Positions 1-5,870 of a stretch of DNA of 7,872 nt are shown piece by piece; position 1 is the first letter of the stretch, and each line of letters begins with the position of its first letter. This DNA comes from Marivivens sp. (lineage in GTDB: Bacteria; Pseudomonadota; Alphaproteobacteria; Rhodobacterales; Rhodobacteraceae). The notes under the pieces are model-generated. The model saw nothing but the letters and a program-made list of their open reading frames with translations, was not told the origin of the DNA and did not search any database. Location: positions 1 to 7,872 of the forward strand of contig JAHEBR010000078.1 of the NCBI GenBank assembly GCA_024642185.1, written 5' to 3'. The position numbers were made by a program, and so were the translations under genes.

Positions 1-817
1 CCATGCAGCCGATCTCGCCATCGAGCGCGATATAGTTGAGGTCAAACTTGGAGGCGGCAAGCTCTTTGGGGTCTTCCTCGGTCTCGTCGCGGAGGGCGGC
101 GATATCGGGGTGGCGATAGAGGGCGTTGCCGTCAAAGCCCATCTTGGCATCAAGGCATTTAAGATCGCCCTTGTCGGAGACGATCAGCGGGTTGATCTCG
201 AGCATCTCCATGTCTTTGTCGACGAAGAGCTTGTAGAGCGTGCCCATCAGCTGAACGCATTGCTTGATCTGCGCGCCCTCAAGGCCGAGGCCAAAGGCGA
301 TGCGGCGGCCGTGAAACGGCTGATAACCGGTGGCGGGATCGACCGAGAAGGACAGGATCTTCTCAGGCGTCTTTTCCGCGACCTCTTCGATATCCATGCC
401 GCCTTCGGTCGAGGCGACGAAAGAGATGCGGCTGGTGGCGCGATCGACGAGGAGGGCGAGGTAAAGCTCGCGCGAGATGCCCGAGCCGTCTTCGATATAG
501 ATGCGGTTGACCGTTTTGCCCGCCGGGCCGGTCTGTTTGGTCACAAGGGTGCGGCCAAGCATCTTCTTGGCCTCTTGCGAGGCCTCTTCGACAGACTTGG
601 CAAGGCGTACGCCGCCCTTTTCGCCGGCGTCGGCCTCTTTGAAGCTGCCTTTGCCGCGGCCGCCTGCGTGGATCTGAGCCTTCACGACCCAGAGCGGGCC
701 ATCAAGTTCGCCCGCGGCGGTCTTGGCTTCTTCGGCTTTCAGAACGGCGCGGCCATCGCTGACCGGCGCGCCGTAGGAGCGCAGCAGAGCCTTGGCCTGG
801 TATTCATGGATATTCAT
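1..817 (-). CDS. sucC: Succinyl-CoA synthetase (ADP-forming) beta subunit, N-terminal 272 residues (3' end outside window)
   Basis: SucC is the ATP-grasp, nucleotide-binding subunit of the cytosolic SucCD enzyme, which converts succinyl-CoA to succinate with substrate-level phosphorylation of ADP in the TCA cycle. The protein begins MNIHEYQAKALL, the family's hallmark N-terminus. K46 (WVVKAQIHAGGRGKG) and the glycine/arginine loop at 51-57 match the ATP-binding region. EINPL and GFDGNALYRH lie about two thirds of the way along and supply metal and nucleotide contacts in the family. The visible part ends at IGCM, so roughly 125 of about 397 residues are missing beyond the window edge. The ATG at 817 is chosen because it gives the conserved start and has GAGGGA (822-827) four bases upstream. 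sucD and probably sucA/sucB would be expected next, outside the window. The 186-bp gap upstream carries a twin palindromic operator (914-944). Confidence 0.97.
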   Translation of the reverse strand, partial: MNIHEYQAKALLRSYGAPVSDGRAVLKAEEAKTAAGELDGPLWVVKAQIHAGGRGKGSFKEADAGEKGGVRLAKSVEEASQEAKKMLGRTLVTKQTGPAGKTVNRIYIEDGSGISRELYLALLVDRATSRISFVASTEGGMDIEEVAEKTPEKILSFSVDPATGYQPFHGRRIAFGLGLEGAQIKQCVQLMGTLYKLFVDKDMEMLEINPLIVSDKGDLKCLDAKMGFDGNALYRHPDIAALRDETEEDPKELAASKFDLNYIALDGEIGCM

Positions 818-843
818 TGCATCCCTCGCAGTTGGCTGGGTCC

Positions 844-858
844 GTGCTGTCTAAGCAC
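844..858 (-). repeat. Small hairpin in the sucC leader
   Basis: GTGCT (844-848) and AGCAC (854-858) are perfect complements around a 5-base loop, 27 bases upstream of the sucC start codon and clear of its ribosome binding site. It would fold in the 5' leader if transcription starts upstream of it. A 5-bp stem is short and may be chance. I found no convincing -35/-10 pair for sucC in this gap. Confidence 0.25.
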
Positions 859-911
859 AGGTTATCTGGGGTAAGAACGTTTATTTTGCATGACTGGCGG
901 AAATTCCGACA

Positions 912-946
912 TTTGTGATCACAGGTGAAAAAAGTGTGATCACAAA
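912..946. promoter_or_regulatory. Twin TGTGATCACA operator upstream of sucC
   Basis: Two perfect copies of the 10-bp palindrome TGTGATCACA lie at 914-923 and 935-944. They are separated by 11 bp, so their centres are 21 bp (about two helical turns) apart. The flanks extend symmetry to a 12-bp perfect inverted repeat, 912-923 against 935-946. The near edge is 96 bp upstream of the sucC ATG. The same palindrome at the same spacing recurs upstream of sdhC (7405-7435), which makes a shared regulator very likely. The half-sites TGTGA/TCACA look like CRP half-sites, but CRP needs six intervening bases that are absent here. The shape suits a dimeric regulator such as a GntR/FadR-type protein. In R. 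sphaeroides the GntR-family protein AkgR is reported to activate TCA genes, but I cannot confirm that this is its motif. Confidence 0.8.
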
Positions 947-959
947 ATCCAAGATGTGA

Positions 960-1000
960 CCGCCAACATATTTTCACCAGTGAATCGGATGGTTTGGCGG
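960..1000. repeat. Nested inverted repeat between the methyltransferase gene and sucC
   Basis: CCGCCAA (960-966) and TTGGCGG (994-1000) form a perfect 7-bp inverted repeat. Inside the 27-base loop is a second inverted repeat, TTCAC-CA-GTGAA (973-984). It lies just downstream of the methyltransferase stop codon and just upstream of the twin operator. It could be a rho-independent-like stop for the pepT-methyltransferase transcript, but no T-run follows on the minus strand. It could also be an additional protein-binding site. Its function is unresolved. Confidence 0.35.
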
Positions 1001-1003
1001 GGG

Positions 1004-1669
1004 TCAAGCCGTCGGGCGGGCGATGCAGAGGACTTGCCCGCGCGGCAGGCGATCGGGGCGGACTTCGCAGGTGAAGCCTGCCTTGGTCACCAGTCTGGCG
1101 ACATCGGTTTCGCGGAAATGAAAGGGGGTGCGGTCGGGGTGGGTCACCACGCCGTCTTTCTGGCGGTGGCTTTGGGCAAAGCCTTCGTCGGGGGCGAGAA
1201 AGACGGTGAAGAGGAGCATCCGCAGATGCGGAAAATGCTGCCGGACCGAGTGCAGCGCGGTCTCCAGCGAAGCGAGCGGCAGGTGGGTGAAAACGGCGAA
1301 GGCGAGGGCCACGTCGATATCCTCGGGGATGCCCGGGAAGGCGAAATCGGCATCTTCGATCAGGCGGGCGGGATCGAGGCGGGATTTGTCGGCAAGTTCG
1401 AGTTCATAGCCGCGCAGCATCAGATCGCGCGAGGCATCGGTCGCCCAGTAGTTGCCAGCATCAAGCCACGGCACCAGACGGCAGCCAAGGCGGAGCGAGC
1501 CTGCGCCGATATCGAGGAAACGGTCGGTAGGCCCGACGCCCACCTCCGCAAGCATCCGCATCTGGATGCGCCCCGTTTCATCCCAGCGGCCGCCCACGAT
1601 ATCGCGGTGGCGGCCTTTGGAAAGCGCCTCTTCATAGAAGCCGGGTTTGAGATAGGGCGAGATCGCCAT
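1004..1669 (-). CDS. Class I SAM-dependent methyltransferase, substrate unknown
   Basis: This predicted 221-residue soluble protein has a Rossmann-type SAM-binding core. Motif I is FLDIGAGSLRLG at residues 51-62, and an acidic residue after strand 2 (ATDAS, D78) would hold the ribose. FAVFTHLP at about 124-131 corresponds to the strand-4/post-motif region. The GSLR variant of motif I and the C-terminal VVTHPDRTPFHF segment (about 174-185) are familiar from small bacterial class I methyltransferases of unassigned substrate. The ATG at 1669 is chosen because SAM-fold homology begins shortly after it and GAGAGGGG lies upstream. An open frame continues to 1939, but it overlaps the end of pepT and its extra residues are arginine-rich shadow sequence. 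The start lies 20 bases after the pepT stop, so the two genes are probably co-transcribed. No signal peptide or membrane segment is visible. A link to the TCA genes around it is not evident. Confidence 0.85.
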   Translation of the reverse strand: MAISPYLKPGFYEEALSKGRHRDIVGGRWDETGRIQMRMLAEVGVGPTDRFLDIGAGSLRLGCRLVPWLDAGNYWATDASRDLMLRGYELELADKSRLDPARLIEDADFAFPGIPEDIDVALAFAVFTHLPLASLETALHSVRQHFPHLRMLLFTVFLAPDEGFAQSHRQKDGVVTHPDRTPFHFRETDVARLVTKAGFTCEVRPDRLPRGQVLCIARPTA

Positions 1670-1689
1670 GCGGCCCGCCCCTCTCTGCC

Positions 1690-2922
1690 CTAGCGGCCGA
1701 CGCGATCGACGATCGCCAGCATCAGGTCGGTGGCCTTGGCCATGTCCTGCACCGAGATCCATTCGCGCGGCCCGTGGATTGCCTGCATTCCGGTGAATAG
1801 GTTGGGGCAGGGCACGCCCATCTCGGTCAGGCGCGAGCCGTCGGTGCCGCCGCGGATCGGGACGGAGATGGCCTCGATGCCGATATCCTTGGCGGCGTCG
1901 GTGGCAAGGGTGACGGGTGTCATATCCTTCTCGAGCCAATAGCGCATGTTGCGATACTGGGGCCGGATGGTGCAGGTGATCTGGGCGCGGGGTTCGCTGG
2001 CCTGAACGGCGGCGCAGACCTGTTGGACCAGTTTGCCCTTTGCCTCGAGCCCGTCGAGCTCGAAATCGCGCAGGATGAACTTGAGCCGCATCTCGGAGGA
2101 GCCGCCGGTCATGTCGGTGGCGTGGATGAAGCCTTCTTTGCCTTCGGTGGTCTCAGGCGTCATCGTCGCCTGTGGCAGGGTGGCGATGATCTTGGACGCG
2201 AGGTGAATAGCGTTGACCATCTTGCCGGTGGCATAGCCGGGGTGGATCGAGACGCCTTTGACGTGAACCACGGCCTCATCGGCCGAGAAGGTCTCGAACT
2301 CGATCTCGCCCGCCTTGCCGCCGTCAAAGGTATAGGCGAAATCGGCGCCCAGATCCTTGGGCAGGCGTTTATCAACACCGCGGCCGATTTCCTCGTCGGG
2401 GGTGAAAGCGACGCGCAGGGTCGGGCGTTTGATCTCGGGGTTGGCGAGGAGGTGCTTGGCGGCGGTCATCACGATGGCGACGCCGGCCTTGTCGTCGGCG
2501 CCGAGAAGGGTGGCGCCGGAGGCGGTGATGATGTCGTGGCCGACCTTTTCGGCGAGATAGGGAAAATCGGCGGGATCGAGGGTCAGATCGGGATCGTCGG
2601 GATAGGTGATGACCCCGCCGTTATAGCCCTTGATCACCCGCGGCTTGACGCCAACCGCGTTGAATTGCGGCGCGGTGTCGACATGGGCGAGAAAGCCCAC
2701 GGTCGGCCCGGCGATATTGCCGGGAATGGTGGCGATGACGGTGCCATAATCGGTCAGGACAACATCTTCGGCGCCGATGGCCTCAAGCTCGGCCGTCAGA
2801 ACCTTCTGCATATTCAGCTGGATCGCGGTCGAGGGCGAGGAGGGGCTGTCGGGGTCGGACTGGCTATCAATCGCGGCGTAGCGGCAGAGGCGCTCTTCAA
2901 GCTCGGCGAGGAATTCGGACAT
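1690..2922 (-). CDS. pepT: Peptidase T (tripeptide aminopeptidase, M20 family)
   Basis: This cytosolic di-zinc aminopeptidase releases the N-terminal residue from tripeptides, completing peptide breakdown. The 410-residue length matches the family. Expected metal and catalytic residues are all present: H80 and D82 in FLAHVDTAPQ, D143 in LLGADDKAG (bridging aspartate), E177-E178 in FTPDEEIG (catalytic base and zinc ligand), D200 in YTFDGG, and H383 in AIHGPRE. The segment from about 205 to 320 is the lid/dimerisation domain typical of M20 enzymes, and PIRGGTDGSRL (355-365) is a family signature. The ATG at 2922 has AAGGAG (2930-2935) seven bases upstream. A candidate promoter sits directly behind the mdh terminator (2948-2977), so the gene probably does not depend on mdh transcription. 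It is followed by a methyltransferase gene 20 bases on. Placing pepT between mdh and sucC is unusual relative to the Rhodobacter arrangement I remember. Confidence 0.95.
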   Translation of the reverse strand: MSEFLAELEERLCRYAAIDSQSDPDSPSSPSTAIQLNMQKVLTAELEAIGAEDVVLTDYGTVIATIPGNIAGPTVGFLAHVDTAPQFNAVGVKPRVIKGYNGGVITYPDDPDLTLDPADFPYLAEKVGHDIITASGATLLGADDKAGVAIVMTAAKHLLANPEIKRPTLRVAFTPDEEIGRGVDKRLPKDLGADFAYTFDGGKAGEIEFETFSADEAVVHVKGVSIHPGYATGKMVNAIHLASKIIATLPQATMTPETTEGKEGFIHATDMTGGSSEMRLKFILRDFELDGLEAKGKLVQQVCAAVQASEPRAQITCTIRPQYRNMRYWLEKDMTPVTLATDAAKDIGIEAISVPIRGGTDGSRLTEMGVPCPNLFTGMQAIHGPREWISVQDMAKATDLMLAIVDRVGR

Positions 2923-2947
2923 CTTTGGTCTCCTTTTCGTTGCCGAG

Positions 2948-2977
2948 ATGAAAAGGAGCGCGGGGGTGGGAAGTCAA
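2948..2977 (-). promoter_or_regulatory. Candidate sigma-70 promoter for pepT and the methyltransferase gene
   Basis: On the minus strand, TTGACT (complement of 2972-2977) is followed after 18 bp by TTTCAT (complement of 2948-2953), or after 17 bp by TTTTCA. The -35 element is close to consensus; the -10 element is only fair. Transcription would begin near 2941, leaving a leader of about 20 bases that contains the AAGGAG ribosome binding site. The location, between the mdh terminator and pepT, is where a promoter is needed. Confidence 0.5.
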
Positions 2978-2985
2978 GCCGCCGC

Positions 2986-3013
2986 AAAAGAAAAGCGCGC
3001 CCGGAGGCGCGCT
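2986..3013 (-). terminator. Rho-independent terminator of mdh
   Basis: Read on the minus strand, a perfect 8-bp stem AGCGCGCC/GGCGCGCT (complement of 3006-3013 and 2994-3001) closes a TCCG tetraloop and runs directly into a T-rich tract, TTTCTTTT (complement of 2986-2993). It starts 24 bases after the mdh stop codon. This is a textbook intrinsic terminator and separates mdh from pepT. Confidence 0.92.
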
Positions 3014-3037
3014 GATCTGGTTCTGTCTGTGTCAAGC

Positions 3038-4000
3038 TCAGGCGAGCGAAGGGTCGATGGCTTTGCAGGCCTCGATCAGGCCCTTCACCGCGGTGACCGA
3101 CTTGTCGAAGCCGGTCTGCTCCTCAGCGGAGAGCTTGATATTGATGATCTTCTCGATGCCGCCCGCGCCGATGACGGTGGGCACGCCCACATACATCCCC
3201 TTTACGCCCAGCTCGCCGTTGCAGTAGGCGGCGCAGGGCAGGACGCGCTTTTGATCCTTGAGATAGGCTTCGGCCATCTCGATCGCCGAAGTGGCGGGCG
3301 CGTAATAGGCCGAGCCGGTTTTCAGCAGGCCGACGATCTCGGCGCCGCCGTCGCGGGTGCGCTGAACGATGGCGTCAAGCTTGTCTTGCGTGGTCCAGCC
3401 CATGGCGACGAGATCCGGGAGCGGGATGCCGCCGACGGTCGAATAGCGGACCGAGGGAACCATCGTGTCGCCGTGGCCGCCGAGAACGAAGGCGTTCACA
3501 TCGCGCATGGAGACGCCGAATTCGAGGCTGAGGAAATGGCGGAAGCGGGCCGAATCGAGGACGCCGGCCATACCGACGACCTTGTTGTGCGGCAGGCCCG
3601 AAAATTCGCGCAGCGCCCAGACCATCGCATCGAGCGGGTTGGTGATGCAGATGACAAAGGCGTTGGGGGCGTGGGCCTTGATGCCTTCGCCGACGGATTT
3701 CATCACCTTGAGGTTGATCCCCAGAAGGTCGTCGCGGCTCATGCCGGGCTTGCGCGGCACACCGGCGGTGACGATGCAAACGTCAGCGCCTGCAATGCCT
3801 TCGTAGGTGTTGGTGCCGGTGAAAGAGCCGTCGAAACCTTCGGCGGGGCCGCTTTCGGCGATGTCGAGGGCTTTGCCCTGCGGGATGCCTTCGGCGATGT
3901 CGAAAAGAACTACGTCACCGAGTTCTTTGATGGCGGCGAGGTGGGCGAGCGTGCCGCCGATCTGTCCGGCGCCGATAAGCGCAATCTTGGGTCTGGCCAT
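3038..4000 (-). CDS. mdh: NAD-dependent malate dehydrogenase (LDH-like type)
   Basis: This cytosolic TCA enzyme oxidises L-malate to oxaloacetate with NAD+. It is 320 residues long, typical of the tetrameric lactate-dehydrogenase-like MDH found in alphaproteobacteria. The dinucleotide fold has GAGQIGG (10-16), with D34 ending strand 2 (VVLFDI). Substrate arginines R83 and R89 lie in the mobile loop RKPGMSR (83-89), where arginine at the first position specifies malate over lactate. The catalytic pair is D149/R152 in VLDSARFR and H176 in GGHGDTM. The frame is open further upstream to 4066, but MARPKIALIGAG from 4000 is the conserved start and has AAGGA about eight bases upstream. A strong terminator follows 24 bases after the stop, so mdh appears monocistronic. 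It diverges from a TauE-like permease gene across 170 bp. Mdh would use the malate made by Mcl2, encoded nearby on the other strand. Confidence 0.97.
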   Translation of the reverse strand: MARPKIALIGAGQIGGTLAHLAAIKELGDVVLFDIAEGIPQGKALDIAESGPAEGFDGSFTGTNTYEGIAGADVCIVTAGVPRKPGMSRDDLLGINLKVMKSVGEGIKAHAPNAFVICITNPLDAMVWALREFSGLPHNKVVGMAGVLDSARFRHFLSLEFGVSMRDVNAFVLGGHGDTMVPSVRYSTVGGIPLPDLVAMGWTTQDKLDAIVQRTRDGGAEIVGLLKTGSAYYAPATSAIEMAEAYLKDQKRVLPCAAYCNGELGVKGMYVGVPTVIGAGGIEKIINIKLSAEEQTGFDKSVTAVKGLIEACKAIDPSLA

Positions 4001-4170
4001 GATTTCCGTCCTTGGGATGGGTTTGCGATCGCGCAATGGGTTAGTCTCTTGTGCCGCCTCGTGCAAGTCCGCTGCGCTGCGGCATGGCGTGGCTGCTTGC
4101 TGTTATCGCTCACGGCGGGTTAAAGCGTCGTTCACGCCCGGCGATGCCAGCGGCGAGGCGCGGGGGGCGG
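4001..4170. promoter_or_regulatory. Divergent mdh / tauE-like promoter region with candidate promoters and operators
   Basis: This 170-bp gap must drive two genes in opposite directions. Candidate mdh promoter on the minus strand: TTGCAC (complement of 4061-4066), 17 bp, TAACCC (complement of 4038-4043). The -35 is fair and the -10 poor. An inverted repeat TTGCG-ATCG-CGCAA (4023-4036) would lie at about the mdh transcription start. Candidate permease promoter on the plus strand: TTGCTG (4097-4102), 17 bp, TTAAAG (4120-4125), also weak. Overlapping it is TGTTATCGCTCACG (4101-4114), a partly symmetric site with a central CG, which is the general form recognised by LacI-family regulators. CceR, a LacI-family regulator of central carbon genes in R. 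sphaeroides, is a candidate by analogy only. Confidence 0.35.
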
Positions 4171-4914
4171 ATGCAGGGCGAGACTTTCTGGATATTGGCG
4201 GTGATCTCGTCGATCTGTGTCGGGCTTGGCAAGGGCGGGCTGCCGGTGATCGGGATGCTGGCCGTGCCTGTCTTGGCGCTGGTGATTTCGCCCATCGCGG
4301 CGGCGGGGATGCTGCTTCCGGTCTATGTCCTGTCGGACATGATCGGGCTTTATAACTATCGCCGCGATTTCGACAGGCGTGTCCTTGCGATCATGATGGT
4401 GGGCATGACCGTTGGCGTCGGCCTCGGCTGGGCGACGGCGAAAATCGTCAGCGAAGACCTCGTGACGCTGATCGTCGGTCTGATGGGGGCGATCTTCGCG
4501 CTCAACCTGATATTGCGGCACAAAGAGGATCGCCCCGCCAAAGAGGCGCGCTGGCCGGGCGGGATGTTCTGGGGAACGGTGACGGGGTTTACGAGCTTTG
4601 TCAGCCACTCGGGCGGGCCGCCGTTTCAGGTCTGGGTCTTGCCGCTGAAACTGTCGAAGTCGGTGTTTGTCGGCACCTCGATCATCGCCTTTTCCTATGT
4701 GAACGCGATCAAGCTGGTGCCCTATTATTTCCTCGGGCAGCTCAACCCCGACAATCTCAGGATCGCGGCGGTGCTGATGGTTCCGGCAGGGCTTGCGGTG
4801 ATTGGCGGGGTGCGGCTGGTGCGGATATTGCCCGATCAGGTGTTTTTCCGCATAGTCGTCTGGGCGCTTCTTGTCGTGTCGATCAAGCTGATCTGGGATG
4901 GCGCGATTGGCTGA
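4171..4914 (+). CDS. TauE/SafE-family membrane permease (putative anion exporter)
   Basis: This 247-residue, strongly hydrophobic inner-membrane protein has roughly seven or eight predicted membrane segments and an internal duplication typical of the TauE/SafE (sulfite exporter TauE) family. The first repeat carries GLGKGGLP at residues 18-25. The second carries the equivalent loop GFTSFVSHSGGPP at 139-151, and a charged cytoplasmic-type loop (RHKEDRPAKEARWPG, about 116-130) separates them. Family members move small anions such as sulfite, sulfonates or organic acids; the substrate here cannot be read from sequence. The ATG at 4171 follows a G-rich ribosome-binding stretch and begins just before the first membrane helix. 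An upstream ATG at 4144 or 4051 would add an arginine-rich, non-membrane leader and is less likely. The gene diverges from mdh and sits 82 bp before mcl2, with a hairpin after its stop. A role in exporting a pathway organic acid is speculation from position only. Confidence 0.85.
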   Translation: MQGETFWILAVISSICVGLGKGGLPVIGMLAVPVLALVISPIAAAGMLLPVYVLSDMIGLYNYRRDFDRRVLAIMMVGMTVGVGLGWATAKIVSEDLVTLIVGLMGAIFALNLILRHKEDRPAKEARWPGGMFWGTVTGFTSFVSHSGGPPFQVWVLPLKLSKSVFVGTSIIAFSYVNAIKLVPYYFLGQLNPDNLRIAAVLMVPAGLAVIGGVRLVRILPDQVFFRIVVWALLVVSIKLIWDGAIG

Positions 4915-4935
4915 TGCTGCGTTGCAGCACATTTT
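4915..4935 (+). terminator. Weak terminator-like hairpin after the permease gene
   Basis: Immediately after the TGA stop, TGCTGC (4915-4920) and GCAGCA (4924-4929) form a perfect 6-bp stem around GTT, followed by CATTTTGGG with only four consecutive T (4932-4935). The stem is short and the T-run poor, so it could be a partial terminator or an RNA-stabilising hairpin, with some read-through into mcl2 possible. Confidence 0.4.
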
Positions 4936-4967
4936 GGGTTGAATGAATCCGAAATTTCTGGCCTTTC

Positions 4968-4985
4968 TTGCGCAATAAAATTGCG
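4968..4985. promoter_or_regulatory. Symmetric TTGCG/CGCAA element just upstream of the mcl2 start
   Basis: CGCAAT (4971-4976) and ATTGCG (4980-4985) form a perfect inverted repeat around AAA. The left arm also lies within the 8-bp palindrome TTGCGCAA (4968-4975). The element ends next to the AGGAAG ribosome binding site (4986-4991) of mcl2. It may be an operator or, in RNA, a hairpin affecting translation. ScfR-family regulators (PccR, RamB), which sense short-chain acyl-CoAs in Rhodobacter and relatives, bind TTTGC/GCAAA-type repeats as I recall. The resemblance here is partial, since the TTGC spacing is 13 bp, and I cannot assign a regulator. Confidence 0.45.
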
Positions 4986-4996
4986 AGGAAGAATCA

Positions 4997-5857
4997 ATGA
5001 CCGTCCGCCCGTTCCGTTCGGCCCTCTATATCCCCGGCTCGAAAGAGCGCGCGCTTGAAAAGGCGCGGGGGCTCGCGGTGGATGCGATCCTCTTCGATCT
5101 TGAGGACGCCGTGGCGCCCGATGAGAAGGCAAATGCGCGCGCCACTTTGTCGGCGGCGCTGACCGAAGGCGGCTTTGGCGATCGCTACAAGATCGTGCGG
5201 ATGAATGGGCTTGAGACCGAATGGGGCGCCGACGATGCCGCCGCCATCGCCGAAATGGAGTGCGATGCGGTTCTGGTGCCCAAGGTCAATTCGGCGGCGG
5301 ATATCGATGCGGTGGTCGAGCGGATGCCGGGCAAGCGGATTTGGGCGATGATGGAAACACCGCTTGCGGTGATCAACGCGGCAGGGATTGCGGCGCATCC
5401 GGCTGTTGAGGGCTTTGTCCTCGGCACCAATGACCTTGCCAAAGACCTTGGCACCCGCAAGGCGCCGCGCCGGGAGCCGCTTCTCTATGCGCTGCAAGCC
5501 TGCCTGATGGCGGCGCGGGCGCATGGGGTGATCGCGCTCGATGGGGTCTATAATGCGTTCAAGGACGACGAGGGCTTGGCCGAGGAATGCGAGCAGGGCC
5601 GCGATATGGGCTATGACGGCAAGACCCTGATTCATCCAGCGCAGATCGACATCACCAACCGCATTTTCGCCCCGACCGAGGCCGAGATCGACCTTGCACG
5701 CCGCCAGATAGCGGCCTTTGACGAGGCGATTGCCATGGGGCAGGCGGTGGCCGTGGTTGACGGGCGGATCGTCGAGAACTTGCATATCGTCACCGCCCGC
5801 GCGACGCTGGCGAAAGCGGAGGCGATCGAGGCGATGACGCAGGCGGCCTCTGCCTGA
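4997..5857 (+). CDS. mcl2: (3S)-malyl-CoA thioesterase (CitE-like, HpcH/HpaI family)
   Basis: Mcl2 hydrolyses (3S)-malyl-CoA to L-malate and CoA, pulling the malyl-CoA lyase reaction of the ethylmalonyl-CoA pathway toward malate. The 286-residue TIM-barrel protein is close to Mcl2 of R. sphaeroides. Visible family residues include R7 in FRSALYIPG, FDLEDAVAPDEK (33-44), R68 in IVRMNG, K96 in VLVPK, and the magnesium ligands E120 (AMMETP) and D146 (GTNDLAKDLG). GYDGKTLIHPAQ (about 205-216) is the conserved C-terminal segment. The ATG at 4997 has AGGAAG five bases upstream. The gene starts a tight run: the next start is 13 bases after its stop, and the ribosome binding site of the next gene overlaps the stop codon. 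CitE-like proteins include citrate lyase, malyl-CoA lyase and thioesterase forms. The neighbouring mch gene and recognisable sequence support the thioesterase, but sequence alone does not prove it is not a lyase. Confidence 0.9.
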   Translation: MTVRPFRSALYIPGSKERALEKARGLAVDAILFDLEDAVAPDEKANARATLSAALTEGGFGDRYKIVRMNGLETEWGADDAAAIAEMECDAVLVPKVNSAADIDAVVERMPGKRIWAMMETPLAVINAAGIAAHPAVEGFVLGTNDLAKDLGTRKAPRREPLLYALQACLMAARAHGVIALDGVYNAFKDDEGLAEECEQGRDMGYDGKTLIHPAQIDITNRIFAPTEAEIDLARRQIAAFDEAIAMGQAVAVVDGRIVENLHIVTARATLAKAEAIEAMTQAASA

Positions 5858-5870
5858 GGGAGTGACGCGT

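Noticed and set aside
110..874. Long plus-strand open frame opposite sucC
   Set aside because: It is antisense to an unmistakable sucC reading frame. Its product is low-complexity (A, G, D, R rich), as expected from the complement of GC-rich codons, and it has no ribosome binding site or recognisable domain.
914..944. CRP/FNR-type site
   Set aside because: TGTGA and TCACA are directly joined, whereas CRP needs six intervening bases. The 11-bp gap between copies does not create a correctly spaced CRP pair (outer and inner half-sites are 11 or more apart).
956..1693. Plus-strand open frame opposite the methyltransferase gene
   Set aside because: Antisense to a gene with a clear SAM-binding motif; the product has no family features and reads as a codon shadow.
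4001..4066. Upstream in-frame start for mdh at 4066
   Set aside because: The extra 22 residues are not part of the MDH family, and the ATG at 4000 has a proper ribosome binding site and the conserved MARPKIALIGAG start.
2023..4123. Two long plus-strand open frames opposite pepT and mdh
   Set aside because: Both are antisense to enzymes whose catalytic residues are all in place. The second also runs through the mdh terminator and start region, which a real gene would not.
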